Positions 60,765 to 60,905 of a stretch of DNA of 60,905 bases are shown piece by piece. Location: assembly GCA_041752455.1 (NCBI GenBank), contig JBGSWL010000172.1:1-60905 (forward strand), read 5' to 3'. Position 1 is the first letter of the stretch. Each line of letters starts with the position of its first letter. This DNA comes from JBGSWL01 sp041752455. GTDB taxonomy: Bacteria > Pseudomonadota > Alphaproteobacteria > Rhizobiales > Rhizobiaceae. The position numbers and the translations under genes are program-made. The notes under the pieces were generated by a model that did no database searches, was not told where the DNA came from, and was given only the letters and a program-made list of their open reading frames with translations.

Positions 60765-60905
60765 CGCCTGACGCTCAATGTCCTGCTCTCCTTTGCTCAG
60801 TTCGAACGCGAGGTCACAGCCGAGCGCATCCGCGACAAGATCGCCGCTTCCAAGGCGCGGGGTCTGTGGATGGGTGGCTATCCGCCGCTCGGCTATGATC
60901 GCCAT
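60765..60905 (+). pseudogene. Large serine recombinase (resolvase/invertase family), internal fragment cut by the IS and running off the window
   Basis: The frame CGC CTG ACG CTC AAT from 60765 gives RLTLNVLLSFAQFEREVTAERIRDKIAAS..., which is the conserved end of the serine-recombinase catalytic domain and start of the next helix (usually preceded by S-M-G). Only 47 residues are in the window; the N-terminal catalytic Ser part is absent on this side of the IS. It probably belongs to a prophage or integrative element disrupted by the IS. Confidence 0.75.

Noticed and set aside
1..60905. CRISPR arrays, tRNA or rRNA genes
   Set aside because: I found no spaced direct repeats of the right kind and no cloverleaf or rRNA-like sequence while reading the window; I cannot exclude a tRNA without a dedicated search.

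Overview
The window looks like a chromosomal segment of a high-GC alphaproteobacterium, probably of the Rhizobiales or Rhodobacterales. The reasons are a tamA-tamB pair, MocR-type and LysR regulators, tripartite tricarboxylate transporter and polyamine-type ABC systems, and an IS6-family element typical of that class. I cannot name the genus. Genes are tightly packed, with many 4 to 11 base overlaps.

Layout. 1-507 is the end of a sugar-acid/alcohol dehydrogenase. 530-4934 (minus) is a PqqD-like protein, HPr-kinase-like protein, two family 2 glycosyltransferases and a nucleotidyltransferase, followed upstream by an FkbM methyltransferase and a divergent GT-B glycosyltransferase (5060-7154). 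7172-8929 holds a small membrane protein, a DUF1989 protein and a DoxX protein. 8983-15191 (minus) is tamA-tamB. 15284-17291 (minus) is a PfpI-like protein and an enolase-superfamily enzyme. 17392-25987 (plus) is a MocR regulator, a complete polyamine-type ABC transporter, a GMC oxidoreductase and a DAO-type FAD oxidoreductase, which together suggest uptake and oxidation of an amine or polyol.

26008-40134 is the most interesting block. A YeiH-type exporter and a divergent LysR regulator are followed by a long plus-strand operon: TctC-TctB-TctA transporter, SDR dehydrogenase, a ComA-like (phosphosulfolactate synthase family) protein, three MmgE/PrpD paralogues, a HutC-type GntR regulator, a TauE/SafE exporter and an AbrB-type membrane protein. 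A ComA-family enzyme between two exporter families linked to sulfite/sulfate points to metabolism of an organosulfonate carboxylate by a route I do not recognise. This is inference from context.

40348-49544 is a surface-glycan decoration island: glycosyltransferases of several families, a 2OG-Fe(II) oxygenase, a SAM methyltransferase, a sulfotransferase and, unusually, a cytochrome P450. 49847-54767 holds a secreted-type alpha/beta hydrolase and a coupled FG-GAP/ASPIC-UnbV plus vanadium-haloperoxidase-like pair. 55065-59943 (minus) is an HlyD adaptor, a peptidase-less HlyB/PrtD-type ABC exporter and two M16-peptidase-like proteins. This last operon has IS6-like remains beyond its 3' end (54797-55051), and its first gene is cut by an intact 821-base IS6 element (59944-60764) whose other side interrupts a serine recombinase gene running off the window. 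The right edge is therefore a mobile-element junction.
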